64,000 bases of DNA, taken from CAILZL01 sp050248275. Its GTDB lineage: Bacteria > Pseudomonadota > Gammaproteobacteria > Steroidobacterales > Steroidobacteraceae. The stretch is from the NCBI GenBank assembly GCA_050248275.1, contig JBFWSR010000011.1, positions 1 through 64,000 of the forward strand. The letters are read 5' to 3'. Both the position numbers and the translations under genes were made by a program. Position 1 is the stretch's first letter. The number at the start of each line of letters is the position of its first letter. The notes under the pieces are model-generated. The model had not been told where the DNA came from and searched no databases. It was given only the letters and a program-made list of their open reading frames with translations. Shown here piece after piece: positions 51,383 to 60,228 of the stretch.

Positions 51383-52294
51383 ATGAAAAAAGCGTTACTA
51401 ATAATAGGACTACTGGCGCTGTCAGCCTCGGCACGATCAGAAACATGTGAACAATCGTTTCAGACGATTGGTGATCCGCGCAATGGCTTGTTCTTTACCG
51501 GCAAAGTTCAATTGCCTAACCTGAGCGTCCAGAGCGCACTTGGCCAGTTGCAGCAGTTCGCACTGGATGGCGGATATGAAGTTGGCAATGAATTGATCGC
51601 CGGTAACTCTGGAGAGTTATCTTTCACACAAACCAGCAACAATCCGCCGCTGGTAATTCAGGCCGCCGCCGATAGCTCCGGGCTGGTTTCGCTAGCCATG
51701 AAGTTGGCCCGAGGACAGAAAGCCAAGGCGCAGGATGTCCAGACAGAATTCTGCTCAATACTCGCAAAGCTAAAGACTGGCAAAGAAGGTGAAGCTATCG
51801 CCACTGCGGCGCGGGCCAGAACTGGATCTGGCCGAATTATTGATGCCAAAGCGGAACAGCTATCAGCAGAAATTGGTAAAGAGGTGAAAAAAACACTGGC
51901 GCCAGTAGCAAGCAAAGGCAACCTCAGTCGGGTACTGATTGGTACTGGCGAATATGCCTCGTCGGGCGAATATGCGGAGGCGTTCGCGCCTTTACGCGCG
52001 AAATACGTTGGACGGAAATATCAGATTGACGGCCAAATCTATACTTTGTCCCGCAATTCGATGACTAGAGAAATGGAAATTAACTATCTGGTTACCCAAA
52101 AAAAGGGCTTGCTGGGCGTGCGCCAGGAATCTGGCTCTAACATGCTCAACTTCCAGATCACCTGCATATTCGCTAGCGATCAGGGCAAGTTCTTTAACGC
52201 CCTGTCAGAAGGAAATTGGGTAACGCTTGTGGGAACGGTCACGAATATGCAACCCGGCGGCATGCAGCTCAATGATTGCCGTCAGGCAAACTGA
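51383..52294 (+). CDS. secreted protein with C-terminal OB-fold-like (tRNA_anti-like) domain
   Basis: A 303-residue protein. The signal peptide is residues 1-19 (LLIIGLLALSASARS). The middle, to about residue 190, has no recognised domain but a helical stretch rich in Ala and Lys. The C-terminal 120 residues read AKYVGRKYQIDGQIYTLSRN...FNALSEGNWVTLVGTVTNMQPGGMQLNDC, the beta-barrel pattern of periplasmic OB-fold tRNA_anti-like proteins. Sampled G+C is about 42%, lower than the neighbours, and it is next to a toxin-antitoxin pair, so it may be acquired. The role is unknown. Confidence 0.65.
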   Translation: MKKALLIIGLLALSASARSETCEQSFQTIGDPRNGLFFTGKVQLPNLSVQSALGQLQQFALDGGYEVGNELIAGNSGELSFTQTSNNPPLVIQAAADSSGLVSLAMKLARGQKAKAQDVQTEFCSILAKLKTGKEGEAIATAARARTGSGRIIDAKAEQLSAEIGKEVKKTLAPVASKGNLSRVLIGTGEYASSGEYAEAFAPLRAKYVGRKYQIDGQIYTLSRNSMTREMEINYLVTQKKGLLGVRQESGSNMLNFQITCIFASDQGKFFNALSEGNWVTLVGTVTNMQPGGMQLNDCRQAN

Positions 52295-52350
52295 TCACAA
52301 CTGCGCCCGGATTAACGCCGGACCGTCGGTTCACAGATATTGGCGCTTGG

Positions 52351-52653
52351 TCATGCCGCACGCGGCATTCGGACCTTGACCGCCACATCAATGCGCGCAC
52401 CGAGCAGATTGATAACCGCCATCAAACGATCAACCGTGAAGCGGCTCAAGTCGGCGTTACGGATGCGGGAAAAATCCGCGGCGGCAATGCCGGTTTTAGC
52501 GTGTGCAGCTCGTGTGCTCAAGCCGTCCTTGTCCATCCGCTTGATGATCTCCGCAGCCAAAATGGCTTTGAGTTGCTCAACGTCCGCACAGGGTCGTTTG
52601 ACATCGCGGTAGACATTGCCGCTGCCACGGGTCACCTCAATTCGTTCACTCAT
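52351..52653 (-). CDS. XRE-family antitoxin (HigA-like)
   Basis: A 100-residue helix-turn-helix protein. LKAILAAEIIKRMDKDGLSTRAAHAKTGIAAADFSRIRNADLSRFTVDRLMAVINLLG spans the HTH and its flanking helices. The C-terminal VDVAVKVRMPRAA looks like the short operator/toxin contact. It follows a HigB-like toxin gene with a 4-base ATGA overlap, toxin first, the order of HigBA and Gp49-type systems. It should bind the toxin and repress the pair. Confidence 0.85.
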   Translation of the reverse strand: MSERIEVTRGSGNVYRDVKRPCADVEQLKAILAAEIIKRMDKDGLSTRAAHAKTGIAAADFSRIRNADLSRFTVDRLMAVINLLGARIDVAVKVRMPRAA

Positions 52654-52997
52654 CGCAATATCTCCCGCAACCGTTTCAATCTATCTCTTACCAAATCAAT
52701 TTCATGCTGTGGCGTTTTAATGCCATGCGTGGATTTTTTCTGAAAGGCATGCACCACCCAGACATCCGCCCCAAGCTGCACCGCATATATGACACGAAAT
52801 GCATTTCCGACATATGGCAACGCTATTTCCAATACGCCTGAACCAAGACCCTTCAATGGCTTGGCTATATCTGATTTGCCTCCCTCTGCTGCAATGGTCA
52901 AAGCCGCCAAGCAAATCGATTGCGCCTCGTCAGGAAACTTGTTGAATTCCTTCAGGGCCGCATTCGCCCAGGATATTGGTCGCGTCTTCCGTGTCAT
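52650..52997 (-). CDS. HigB/Gp49-like toxin of the RelE superfamily
   Basis: A 115-residue protein of the phage-derived Gp49-like/HigB group. PISWANAALKEFNKFPDEAQSIC near the start, KPLKGLGSGVLEIALPYVGNAFRVIYAVQLGADVWVVHAFQKKSTHGIKTPQHEIDLVRDRL for the core. The basic K-K and the aromatic residues after VVHAFQ are where RelE-fold toxins contact RNA. Expected activity is ribosome-dependent mRNA cleavage. The start ATG 52997 (MTRKTRPIS) is chosen over a longer frame to 53033. Confidence 0.82.
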   Translation of the reverse strand: MTRKTRPISWANAALKEFNKFPDEAQSICLAALTIAAEGGKSDIAKPLKGLGSGVLEIALPYVGNAFRVIYAVQLGADVWVVHAFQKKSTHGIKTPQHEIDLVRDRLKRLREILR

Positions 52998-53226
52998 GTG
53001 GTAACTTTTGCACAGCCCGCTTGCTGATGTCAAATATGACTACAGGTGTATTTGCCAAACCTGCACCAGTTCATCAGTCCGCAGGAATGGGTATTTCCAT
53101 TTGTTGGGACCGAGGCTCGAATACCGCATAAGGGCCGGTCTCGGTCACATGCCGCCCCACGCTGTTAGAATCCCCCCTTCAATGGGTCATCGCTATCCGG
53201 TAGCGACCCTCATCAAGGAGATCGCA

Positions 53227-55422
53227 ATGCGTCTGTTCAAAATCGCGGCCTGGCTGCTTGCCGGTATGGTGGGCATTGTTGTGATCGGCATTGCGCTGGT
53301 GGCGCTGTTTTTTGATCCCAACGATTACAAGCAGCAGATCGAACGGCTGGTGCAGGACAAGACCGGCCGCGCCTTCAGTCTCAGCGGCGATTTGAAGCTG
53401 TCAGTGTTTCCGTGGCTGGCGGTACAGGTCGGCGCGGCGACGCTGGGCAATGCGCCGGCCTTTGGCGAGACGCCGATGGTTGCCATCAATGGCGCGCGGC
53501 TGGGCGTGAAATTGCGGCCGTTGCTGAGTGGCCGCTTTGAAATCGGCGCAGTGGAACTGGACGCGCCGCGCATCGTCCTGATCCAGACTGCCGAGGGCAA
53601 CAACTGGTCGGGCATGGGCGGCGACCATGCGGAGACTGAAACGCCCGCTGCCGAACCAGGCACCAGCAAGCTGGATGCCAGCATTGCCAGTCTCAGCATT
53701 CGCAATGGCTCGGTAAGTTACGAAGATCGCGCCGCCGGCACGACCACTGCCGTGAGTGATTTCAATCTCAGCACCGGCAAACTGAAACCCGGCGAGCCGT
53801 TTGATTTGAAATCGGACTTCAAGCTGCAACGCGACACCGACCTGAATCTGGATGCGCAACTATCAGCCAATATCACCGCCGATCTGGAGGCCAGCCAGTA
53901 CACGCTGAATCAACCGGCATTCACGCTGACCCTGAAAGGCGGCAGCTATCCGCCAGCAGGCATGCCCGTGAACCTGAAGGCAGCCCGCATCGTGGCCGAT
54001 ACCGAACGTAGCGAATACCAGGTAGAACAGCCAGAAATCACCCTGGCGCTGAGCGGCGAGCGCTATCCGAAAGATGGCCTGCCGGTCAACATCAAGGCCA
54101 GCAACATTGTCGCCAATCTTGATGCCCAGACTGCGCAAGTGGCCACGCTGGCCATCGATGCAGCGGGCGCGAAACTGTCGGGTGAGCTGCAGGCCACACA
54201 GATCGTGGATGCGCCCGCAATTACGGGAACACTCAAACTGGCGCAGACGTCATTGCGCGAGCTGGCGCCCAAGTTCGGCATCAAATTACCCGTCACCAGC
54301 GACAGCAGAACCTTGCAACGTTTCACGATGGAAACCGGGCTGCATGCCGGCAAAACCACCGTCGAATTCAAGCCACTGACGCTGCATCTGGACGACACCA
54401 CGATCACCGGCAGCGCCGGCATTGCCGATTTCGACAGCATGGCTATGCGCTTTGATCTGAACGGCGACAGCATCAATCTGGATCGTTATCTGCCGCCGGA
54501 AGATCCATCGGCAAAGGCAAAGACCGATGCCAGGACCAGCACCGAACCCACACCGATTCCGGCCGATGCAATTCGCGGTCTGAACGTGCGCGGCAAGCTG
54601 GCCATCAATCAACTGACTGTCAGCAAGATACCCATGAGCAAGCTGGTAGTGGGTGTGGATGCAGCCAACAACAAACTGCAACTCAATCCGCTGCAAGCCA
54701 CGCTGTACGAAGGCAAGTACCGGGGCAATGTGACGCTGGATGCCAATGGCAAGCAACCCGGCGTGAGCATGGAGCATCACATGGAGGGCATCAATTTCGC
54801 GCCGTTGTTTGCAGCGCTGTTCGACAGCAAACGCATCGCTGGCCGTGGTAATGCCAACATGAAATTCGCCGGTGTCGGGGCCGATACCAATGAGCTGAAG
54901 AAAACCCTGAATGGCACCCTGGATTTCAATGCCAAAGATGGCGCGATTGAAGGCTTTGACCTGTGGTATGAAATCCGCCGTGCACGCGCCGTACTGAAAC
55001 AGCAGGCCATCCCCGCCCGCACTGATGCGGAACGCACTGCTTTCACCAGCCTGAACGGCACAGCCACTGTAAAAAATGGTCAGGTCAGCAATCAGGATCT
55101 GGTCGCCGCCATGCAGTATCTCAAGGTGACGGGTCAGGGCACCGTTGACCTCGCCAGCGACGCACTCGACTATCGCCTGAACACTACGGTGATGAAGATT
55201 CCTGCGGAAGACAAGCTGGCTGAACAGACGCAGGACTTGAGCGGACTGACCATTCCAGTGCGCATCACCGGCACGCTTGCCGAACCCAAAGTGCGGCCGG
55301 ATGTAGCCGGACTGGTCAAAGAGAAGGCCAAGCAACGCATCGAGGAAGAAAAAGAAAAAGTCATCGACAAGGCGAAGGAAAAACTTCAGGACAAACTAAA
55401 AGGCTTGTTTGGCGGCGGTTGA
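53227..55422 (+). CDS. AsmA-family protein
   Basis: A 731-residue protein with one N-terminal membrane segment (about 8-30, WLLAGMVGIVVIGIALVALFF). The AsmA start follows: DPNDYKQQIERLVQDKTGRAFSLSGDLKLSVFPWLAVQVG. The C-terminal AsmA_2 domain has GRGNANMKFAGVGADTNELKKTLNGTLDFNAKDGAIEGFDLWYEIRRA. It ends in a long charged helix rich in Glu and Lys. ATG 53227 is preceded by AAGGAG at 53214. AsmA-like proteins are linked to outer-membrane lipid homeostasis. It resembles but is separate from the DUF748 protein at 23728. Confidence 0.92.
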   Translation: MRLFKIAAWLLAGMVGIVVIGIALVALFFDPNDYKQQIERLVQDKTGRAFSLSGDLKLSVFPWLAVQVGAATLGNAPAFGETPMVAINGARLGVKLRPLLSGRFEIGAVELDAPRIVLIQTAEGNNWSGMGGDHAETETPAAEPGTSKLDASIASLSIRNGSVSYEDRAAGTTTAVSDFNLSTGKLKPGEPFDLKSDFKLQRDTDLNLDAQLSANITADLEASQYTLNQPAFTLTLKGGSYPPAGMPVNLKAARIVADTERSEYQVEQPEITLALSGERYPKDGLPVNIKASNIVANLDAQTAQVATLAIDAAGAKLSGELQATQIVDAPAITGTLKLAQTSLRELAPKFGIKLPVTSDSRTLQRFTMETGLHAGKTTVEFKPLTLHLDDTTITGSAGIADFDSMAMRFDLNGDSINLDRYLPPEDPSAKAKTDARTSTEPTPIPADAIRGLNVRGKLAINQLTVSKIPMSKLVVGVDAANNKLQLNPLQATLYEGKYRGNVTLDANGKQPGVSMEHHMEGINFAPLFAALFDSKRIAGRGNANMKFAGVGADTNELKKTLNGTLDFNAKDGAIEGFDLWYEIRRARAVLKQQAIPARTDAERTAFTSLNGTATVKNGQVSNQDLVAAMQYLKVTGQGTVDLASDALDYRLNTTVMKIPAEDKLAEQTQDLSGLTIPVRITGTLAEPKVRPDVAGLVKEKAKQRIEEEKEKVIDKAKEKLQDKLKGLFGGG

Positions 55423-55553
55423 TTGCCATCCATACTGCCCATCCCTACCGCTAGCCGGCATCGGGCATGAATTAATGGTGATAGCCCGGCAATCTTCCTG
55501 CCTGCCGCGCATCGCAACAAAACGCGATGCGCAGCAAACGCTTTGCACCGAAC

Positions 55554-55754
55554 TTACTTGTCAGATGCCGGACAGGTCTTGATGCCCAGCAGCGTATACA
55601 GCGGACACCAGCTCATGCTTGCGGTAAGCAGCGGCACCAGACCAATCAAACCGAACCAGCGCGAACTGTCCTGACGCAGGAACAACAGACTCAGCAACGC
55701 TAGGCCGATGACGATGCGAACCACTCGATCAGCTGACCCCACATTCTTTTGCAT
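55554..55754 (-). CDS. DUF2892 small inner-membrane protein
   Basis: A 66-residue protein with two membrane helices, VVRIVIGLALLSLLFL and WFGLIGLVPLLTASMSWCPLYTLLGI, and the family's opening MQKNVGSADRVVR and cysteine pair SWCPLY...TC. Such proteins occur alone or fused to rhodanese domains (YgaP). The cysteines may link it to sulfur handling; no rhodanese gene is beside it. Confidence 0.9.
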   Translation of the reverse strand: MQKNVGSADRVVRIVIGLALLSLLFLRQDSSRWFGLIGLVPLLTASMSWCPLYTLLGIKTCPASDK

Positions 55755-55856
55755 GACACACCTCAGTTAATTATCGTTGCCACTCTAACGCCCCACCCAC
55801 CCCAAACCGCTACGGGATGCTCCTGATGTCGTCGCGTGTTCCACTATCTGTTTGTA

Positions 55857-55960
55857 GAACCTATCTCAAAATGTAGCGAGCACTGAAAGCCATAGAGTGG
55901 TCATTCCTGCGAAAGCGGGCATGACGTGAAGTGGTGTTTCCTGAATTTTGAGATAGGTTC
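55857..55960. repeat. 104-bp MITE-like element with 16-bp perfect terminal inverted repeats
   Basis: GAACCTATCTCAAAAT at the left end is the exact reverse complement of ATTTTGAGATAGGTTC at the right end. The interior contains an imperfect palindrome around TCATTCCTGCGAAAGCGGGC, the well-known CATTCCTGCGAAAGC repeat type of proteobacteria. There is no open reading frame. It lies directly 3' of the methyltransferase gene, three bases from its stop. A non-autonomous element mobilised by a related transposase is the likeliest reading. Confidence 0.75.
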
Positions 55961-55963
55961 CAG

Positions 55964-56569
55964 TTACACAGGTTTGCGCGCCAGCAGTTGCACTACAGCG
56001 CTGCGGCCGTTGTGATAACTGCCCTCGTGTATATCGCGCTCGATTTCCTGCGCCACCACAAATTCCAGTCCCGACAACTCTGCACGCAGAGCATCCAGTG
56101 TCACCAGCAGTGACAACTCCTTCGGCCCACCCGTACCAAATGCCAGTTGCCTGGGCGTATAGGCTTCCAACACAAACAGGCCGCCGGGACGCAGGCCGTT
56201 GCTGACGGATTGATGCAATCGCCGACGCAGTGGCGACGGCGTGTGCGCAAAGATGGATACGATGCCCGACCAGTGTCCGGCTTCAATCTGAAAATCAGCC
56301 AGATCGGCAACCGAGGTCGAAAGGCTCACGCCGCGTTGTTGCGCCAGCTCATTGGCGCGACGCAGACCTGTTGCGGATTGATCCACCGCCAGCACTTCAT
56401 GCCCCTGCTGCGCCAAGTACACCGCGTTACGCCCCTGCCCTTCCGCCAGACACAGCACCGGACCGGCCGGTATCTGTGCGGCAACCGAGCGCAGAAAATC
56501 ATTCGGCTCGGCGCCATAGGCATATTCGTCCTCGGCAAAACGCTGGTCCCAGAATGGATCGGTAGTCAT
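55964..56569 (-). CDS. SAM-dependent methyltransferase (TehB/UbiE-like)
   Basis: A 201-residue class I methyltransferase. DPFWDQRFAEDEYAYGAEPNDFL at the start is a common opening. VLCLAEGQGRNAVYLAQQGHEVLAVDQSATGLRRA is motif I with the Glu/Asp of motif II, and VADLADFQIEAGHWSGIVSIFAH covers the later motifs. The ATG at 56569 matches the family start; a longer frame overlaps dps. It follows the Dps-like gene on the same strand with a gap of 7 bp. The substrate is unknown. Confidence 0.88.
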   Translation of the reverse strand: MTTDPFWDQRFAEDEYAYGAEPNDFLRSVAAQIPAGPVLCLAEGQGRNAVYLAQQGHEVLAVDQSATGLRRANELAQQRGVSLSTSVADLADFQIEAGHWSGIVSIFAHTPSPLRRRLHQSVSNGLRPGGLFVLEAYTPRQLAFGTGGPKELSLLVTLDALRAELSGLEFVVAQEIERDIHEGSYHNGRSAVVQLLARKPV

Positions 56570-56576
56570 AGGTGAA

Positions 56577-57053
56577 TCACTTTTCCAGCAGGCTGCGCAA
56601 CATCCAGGCGGTCTTCTCGTGCAACTGAATGCGTTGCGTGAGCAGATCGGCTGTCGCTTCATCGGTGGCGCGTTCTGCCGCCGGGAAGATGGAACGCGCA
56701 GTGCGCACCACCGCTTCCTGACCTTCGACCAGCAGACGGATCATGTCTTCAGCCTTGGGCACGCCCGCCGTTTCCTTGATGGAACTCAACTTGGCGTATT
56801 CGCTGTAAGTGCCGGGCGCCGGAAACCCCAGGGCGCGGATGCGTTCGGCCACCAGATCCACCGCCAATGCCAGTTCGTTGTACTGGGTTTCGAACATCAG
56901 GTGCAGGGTCTGGAACATCGGGCCGGTGACATTCCAGTGAAAGTTATGCGTCTTGAGATACAGGCTGTAGGTATCCGCCAGTAACTTGCCCAGGCCTGCG
57001 GCAATTTCTTCGCGGTCTTTGGCATTGATGCCTATGTCTATATGAGTGCTCAT
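56577..57053 (-). CDS. Dps/ferritin-like DNA-protection protein
   Basis: A 158-residue ferritin-like protein of the Dps family. LADTYSLYLKTHNFHWNVTGPMFQTLHLMFETQYNEL near residues 25-60 contains the inter-subunit ferroxidase His and Glu/Asp residues. VDLVAERIRALG is the next helix, and the C-terminal half is helical. It oxidises iron with peroxide and forms a 12-mer; DNA binding depends on the N-terminus, which is short here. ATG 57053 has AGGAG upstream; the TTG just before it is an alternative. Confidence 0.92.
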   Translation of the reverse strand: MSTHIDIGINAKDREEIAAGLGKLLADTYSLYLKTHNFHWNVTGPMFQTLHLMFETQYNELALAVDLVAERIRALGFPAPGTYSEYAKLSSIKETAGVPKAEDMIRLLVEGQEAVVRTARSIFPAAERATDEATADLLTQRIQLHEKTAWMLRSLLEK

Positions 57054-57210
57054 CAAGTTTCTCCTGTTCTCACTGATTGGTTGCTGATTGGTTGCTGACC
57101 AGTGTGCGCCAATAGATGCGATGTGTGAAATAGATAGCCCTAATCGCAGTCATTGGCAGCACTGCCATCATGTAGGGGTTACTACCTACCAAACACTCCG
57201 CACTCGGTGA

Positions 57211-57330
57211 CTATTTATCTTGCCTCACTGTCTCAGCGCCCTGCTGCTCATGCATCTCCAGCCACATGGCATTCAGGATCGCAAACGAACAGGCAAACGC
57301 CAGACCCAACACCCAGGTGAAGTACCACAT
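57211..57330 (-). CDS. cydX: cytochrome bd oxidase small subunit CydX
   Basis: A 39-residue single-helix protein (MWYFTWVLGLAFACSFAILN...), matching CydX/YbgT: Trp-Tyr start, one membrane helix, then AMWLEM and a short charged tail. It is needed for stable bd oxidase. It sits 26 bp after cydB with the AGGAG ribosome-binding site just before it. It is too short for routine ORF lists. Confidence 0.93.
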   Translation of the reverse strand: MWYFTWVLGLAFACSFAILNAMWLEMHEQQGAETVRQDK

Positions 57331-57356
57331 TGTCTCAAGCTCCTGTCAGTCAAATT

Positions 57357-58484
57357 TCAATACGCGCCGTCATGCAGATCCTTGATTGATACCTTGCCGC
57401 GCAGCACACGGAATACCCAACTGGTATAGATCAAAATAATAGGCACAAAAATCACGGCGGCGATCAGCATGTTGAGCAGCGTGCCCTGGCTGCTGCTGGC
57501 ATCCCACACCGTGAGACTTGAATTCGGACTGGATGAAGACGGCAACAGAAATGGAAAGGCACTGAAGCCTGCCGTGCAAATCGTCATGGCCGCCGTCATC
57601 GCACTGCCAATGAAGGCCGCGCCCGGCATGCGCTTGACAGTGCCGAAAGCAAACATCGCGCCGACATAGGCCAACGCCGGCGCCAGCAGCATCCAGGGAT
57701 AACGGTCGTAGTTTTCCAGCCAGGCGCCTGCTGCCAGGATCACCTGTTTATTGAGCGGGTTGGATGCTGCGTTGGGATCAACCACCGATGTGATGCGATA
57801 GCCGGGTACGCGGGCTGACAGCCAGATTCCAGCGATCGTGAACAACACAATAAACGCAATGGCCGCGCCGCGCGCTGTGGTCACGGCACGTTCATTGATG
57901 GGCGATTCGGTCTTGAGTGCGGCATAAGTAGCGCCATGCAGGAGCAACATTGCGATGCTGACCAAACCGCACAGCACCGCGAAGGGATTCAACAACTCAA
58001 AAAATCCGCCTTCGTAAGTCATGCGCAGGGTTTCATCAAAATGAAACGGCACGCCCAGCAGGTAGTTGCCAAACGCCACGCCAAACACCAGCGAGGGCAC
58101 CAGACCACTGACGAACAGTGTCCAATCCCAGGTATTGCGCCAAGTGGTTCCCGCCAGCTTGCCGCGAAACACGAAACTTACCGGTCTGAGAATCAGCGCC
58201 AGCAGCACCAGGAACATGGCCATGTAGAAACCGGAGAATGAAGTGGCATACAGAATCGGCCATGCGGCAAAGATGGCGCCGCCACCGAGAATGAACCACA
58301 CCTGGTTACCTTCCCACACCGGCTCGATGGCTTCCAGCAATACGCGACGCTCATTGTCATTGCGACCAAGAAAGCGAAACAGCATGGCCACCCCGAGATC
58401 GAAGCCATCCATGATGGCGAATCCCACCAGCAGCACGCCCAGTAAGGCCCACCAGATCAGACGCAACATTTCATAGTCGAACAT
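57357..58484 (-). CDS. cydB: cytochrome bd ubiquinol oxidase subunit II
   Basis: A 375-residue membrane protein with about eight helices. MFDYEMLRLIWWALLGVLLVGFAIMDGFDLGVAML at the start and EPVWEGNQVWFILGGGAIFAAWPILYA near residue 55 are the CydB signatures. With CydA it forms the quinol oxidase. It lies 9 bp after cydA. Confidence 0.97.
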   Translation of the reverse strand: MFDYEMLRLIWWALLGVLLVGFAIMDGFDLGVAMLFRFLGRNDNERRVLLEAIEPVWEGNQVWFILGGGAIFAAWPILYATSFSGFYMAMFLVLLALILRPVSFVFRGKLAGTTWRNTWDWTLFVSGLVPSLVFGVAFGNYLLGVPFHFDETLRMTYEGGFFELLNPFAVLCGLVSIAMLLLHGATYAALKTESPINERAVTTARGAAIAFIVLFTIAGIWLSARVPGYRITSVVDPNAASNPLNKQVILAAGAWLENYDRYPWMLLAPALAYVGAMFAFGTVKRMPGAAFIGSAMTAAMTICTAGFSAFPFLLPSSSSPNSSLTVWDASSSQGTLLNMLIAAVIFVPIILIYTSWVFRVLRGKVSIKDLHDGAY

Positions 58485-58493
58485 GATGGCTCC

Positions 58494-60047
58494 TCAGGAA
58501 TGGTTGCCGGCAGTGTTTGATTGGGTAAACCAGCCATCCGGGCCGCCACGCGCAATACGAAACATCAGGAACAGCTCCACCACCGCCAATGCACTGTAGA
58601 ACACCACAAAACCCACCAGGCTCATGGACACTTGTGCGATGGATACGCTGGAGGTGCCCATGAACGTAGGCAAGATGCCTTCGATGACCCACGGCTGACG
58701 ACCATATTCGGCGACGATCCAACCGACTTCGGCAGCAAGCCACGGCAAGGGCAGGCTGTACAGCGCGATCCGCAGCAAGCCGTGATGCTGTTCAATACGA
58801 CGTCGCGAGATGATTACAAACATCGTGGCGAACAGGGCGATAAAGAAAAAACCCAACGCCACCATCACCCGGAAGCTCCAGAACAATACCGGCACATTAG
58901 GTACCGTGCTCCACGCAGCTTGTTCGATTTGTTCAGGCGTAGCCGTGCGTGGATCGGCCACAAATTTCTTTAGCAGCAATGCGTGCCCCAGATCGTTCAC
59001 CCGTGTATCCAGCTCTGTTCTGGCTTGTGCATCGCTGCGATCAGCACGCAAGCGTTCCAGTGCGTCGTAGGCGCCCATGCCGTTGACAATACGCATCCTG
59101 GATTCCTCCACCAGTTCATGAATGCCCGGCAAGGTTTGATCCAGCGAGCGCGTAGCGATCAGCCCCAACATCCAGGGAATTTTGATTTCGCCATGCGTCT
59201 CTCTGGCTTGCATGTCCGGCAGTCCGAACAAGGTAAAGCCGGCTGGTGCGGGTTGAGTGTGCCATTCCGCTTCGATGGCAGCGATTTTCATTTTCTGATG
59301 CTCGGTGCTGACATAACCGCTTTCATCACCCAGCACGACCACCGATAACGCCGAGGCCAGACCAAAGCTGGCGGCGACCGCCATTGAACGCCGCGCAAAC
59401 TCGCGATTACGTCCCTTGAGCAAATACCAGGCGCTGATGGCCAGCACGAACATCGAGCCCGTGACGTAACCGGCACTGACGGTATGCACGAACTTGGATT
59501 GCGCCACCGGATTGAAAATCACTTCCTTGAATGAGGTCACTTCCATGCGCATGGTTTCAAAGTTGAACTGCGAGCCCACCGGATTCTGCATCCAGCCATT
59601 GGCAATCAATATCCACAATGCCGAGAGATTGGAACCAATGGCCACCAGCCAGGTGACCACCATATGCTGCAGCTTCGACAGGCGGCTCCAGCCAAAGAAG
59701 AACAGACCGACAAAAGTGGACTCGAGGAAGAACGCCATCAATCCTTCGATGGCCAGCGGCGTACCGAAGATGTCGCCGACATAGTGCGAGTAATATGCCC
59801 AGTTGGTGCCGAACTGGAATTCCATGGTGATTCCGGTGGCCACGCCCATGGCGAAGTTGATGCCGAACAGCACGCCCCAGAACCTGGTCATGCGCCGCCA
59901 GATCTCCTGGTTGGTCATGACATACACGCTTTCCATGATGGCCAGGATGACCGACAGTCCCAGCGTCAATGGCACAAACAGAAAGTGATACAGCGCCGTC
60001 AGGGCAAACTGCAAACGCGACAGGTTCACCAAATCCATATCAGGCAT
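58494..60047 (-). CDS. cydA: cytochrome bd ubiquinol oxidase subunit I
   Basis: A 517-residue haem-bearing subunit. The haem ligand His is in LSRLQFALTALYHFLFVPLTLGLS, the haem b558 Met lies further on, and the quinol-binding Q-loop region (about 250-330) includes KMKIAAIEAEWHTQPAPAGFTLFGLPD. GWIVAEYGRQPWVIEGILPTF near residue 440 is a strong CydA mark. Its ATG overlaps the stop of cydP. The oxidase has high oxygen affinity and tolerates sulfide. Confidence 0.97.
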   Translation of the reverse strand: MPDMDLVNLSRLQFALTALYHFLFVPLTLGLSVILAIMESVYVMTNQEIWRRMTRFWGVLFGINFAMGVATGITMEFQFGTNWAYYSHYVGDIFGTPLAIEGLMAFFLESTFVGLFFFGWSRLSKLQHMVVTWLVAIGSNLSALWILIANGWMQNPVGSQFNFETMRMEVTSFKEVIFNPVAQSKFVHTVSAGYVTGSMFVLAISAWYLLKGRNREFARRSMAVAASFGLASALSVVVLGDESGYVSTEHQKMKIAAIEAEWHTQPAPAGFTLFGLPDMQARETHGEIKIPWMLGLIATRSLDQTLPGIHELVEESRMRIVNGMGAYDALERLRADRSDAQARTELDTRVNDLGHALLLKKFVADPRTATPEQIEQAAWSTVPNVPVLFWSFRVMVALGFFFIALFATMFVIISRRRIEQHHGLLRIALYSLPLPWLAAEVGWIVAEYGRQPWVIEGILPTFMGTSSVSIAQVSMSLVGFVVFYSALAVVELFLMFRIARGGPDGWFTQSNTAGNHS

Positions 60048-60226
60048 TACTGTTCTCCCGACAAATCATTGACATCACTCGAATAAAACCTGCCTTGTAC
60101 CTGCGCCGAATCCACCTTGACGCGATGCGCGGGACTGAAGAACAGGAAATAGATACCCATCAAGGCGATGAGCTTGGCCGCCAGGATCAAGCCCATCTTC
60201 CACTGCAGGGAAAGCGACTTTTTCAT
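60047..60226 (-). CDS. cydP: CydP-like small subunit of the bd oxidase operon
   Basis: A 59-residue protein with one membrane helix: MKKSLSLQWKMGLILAAKLIALMGIYFLFFSPAHRVKVD and a short tail. The position just upstream of cydA, with a 1-base stop/start overlap, and the pattern basic start-helix-FFSPxxR match the small subunits annotated as CydP. It begins 2 bp after the SQR gene stop, so SQR and oxidase appear to be translated from one transcript. Confidence 0.85.
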   Translation of the reverse strand: MKKSLSLQWKMGLILAAKLIALMGIYFLFFSPAHRVKVDSAQVQGRFYSSDVNDLSGEQ

Positions 60227-60228
60227 CA

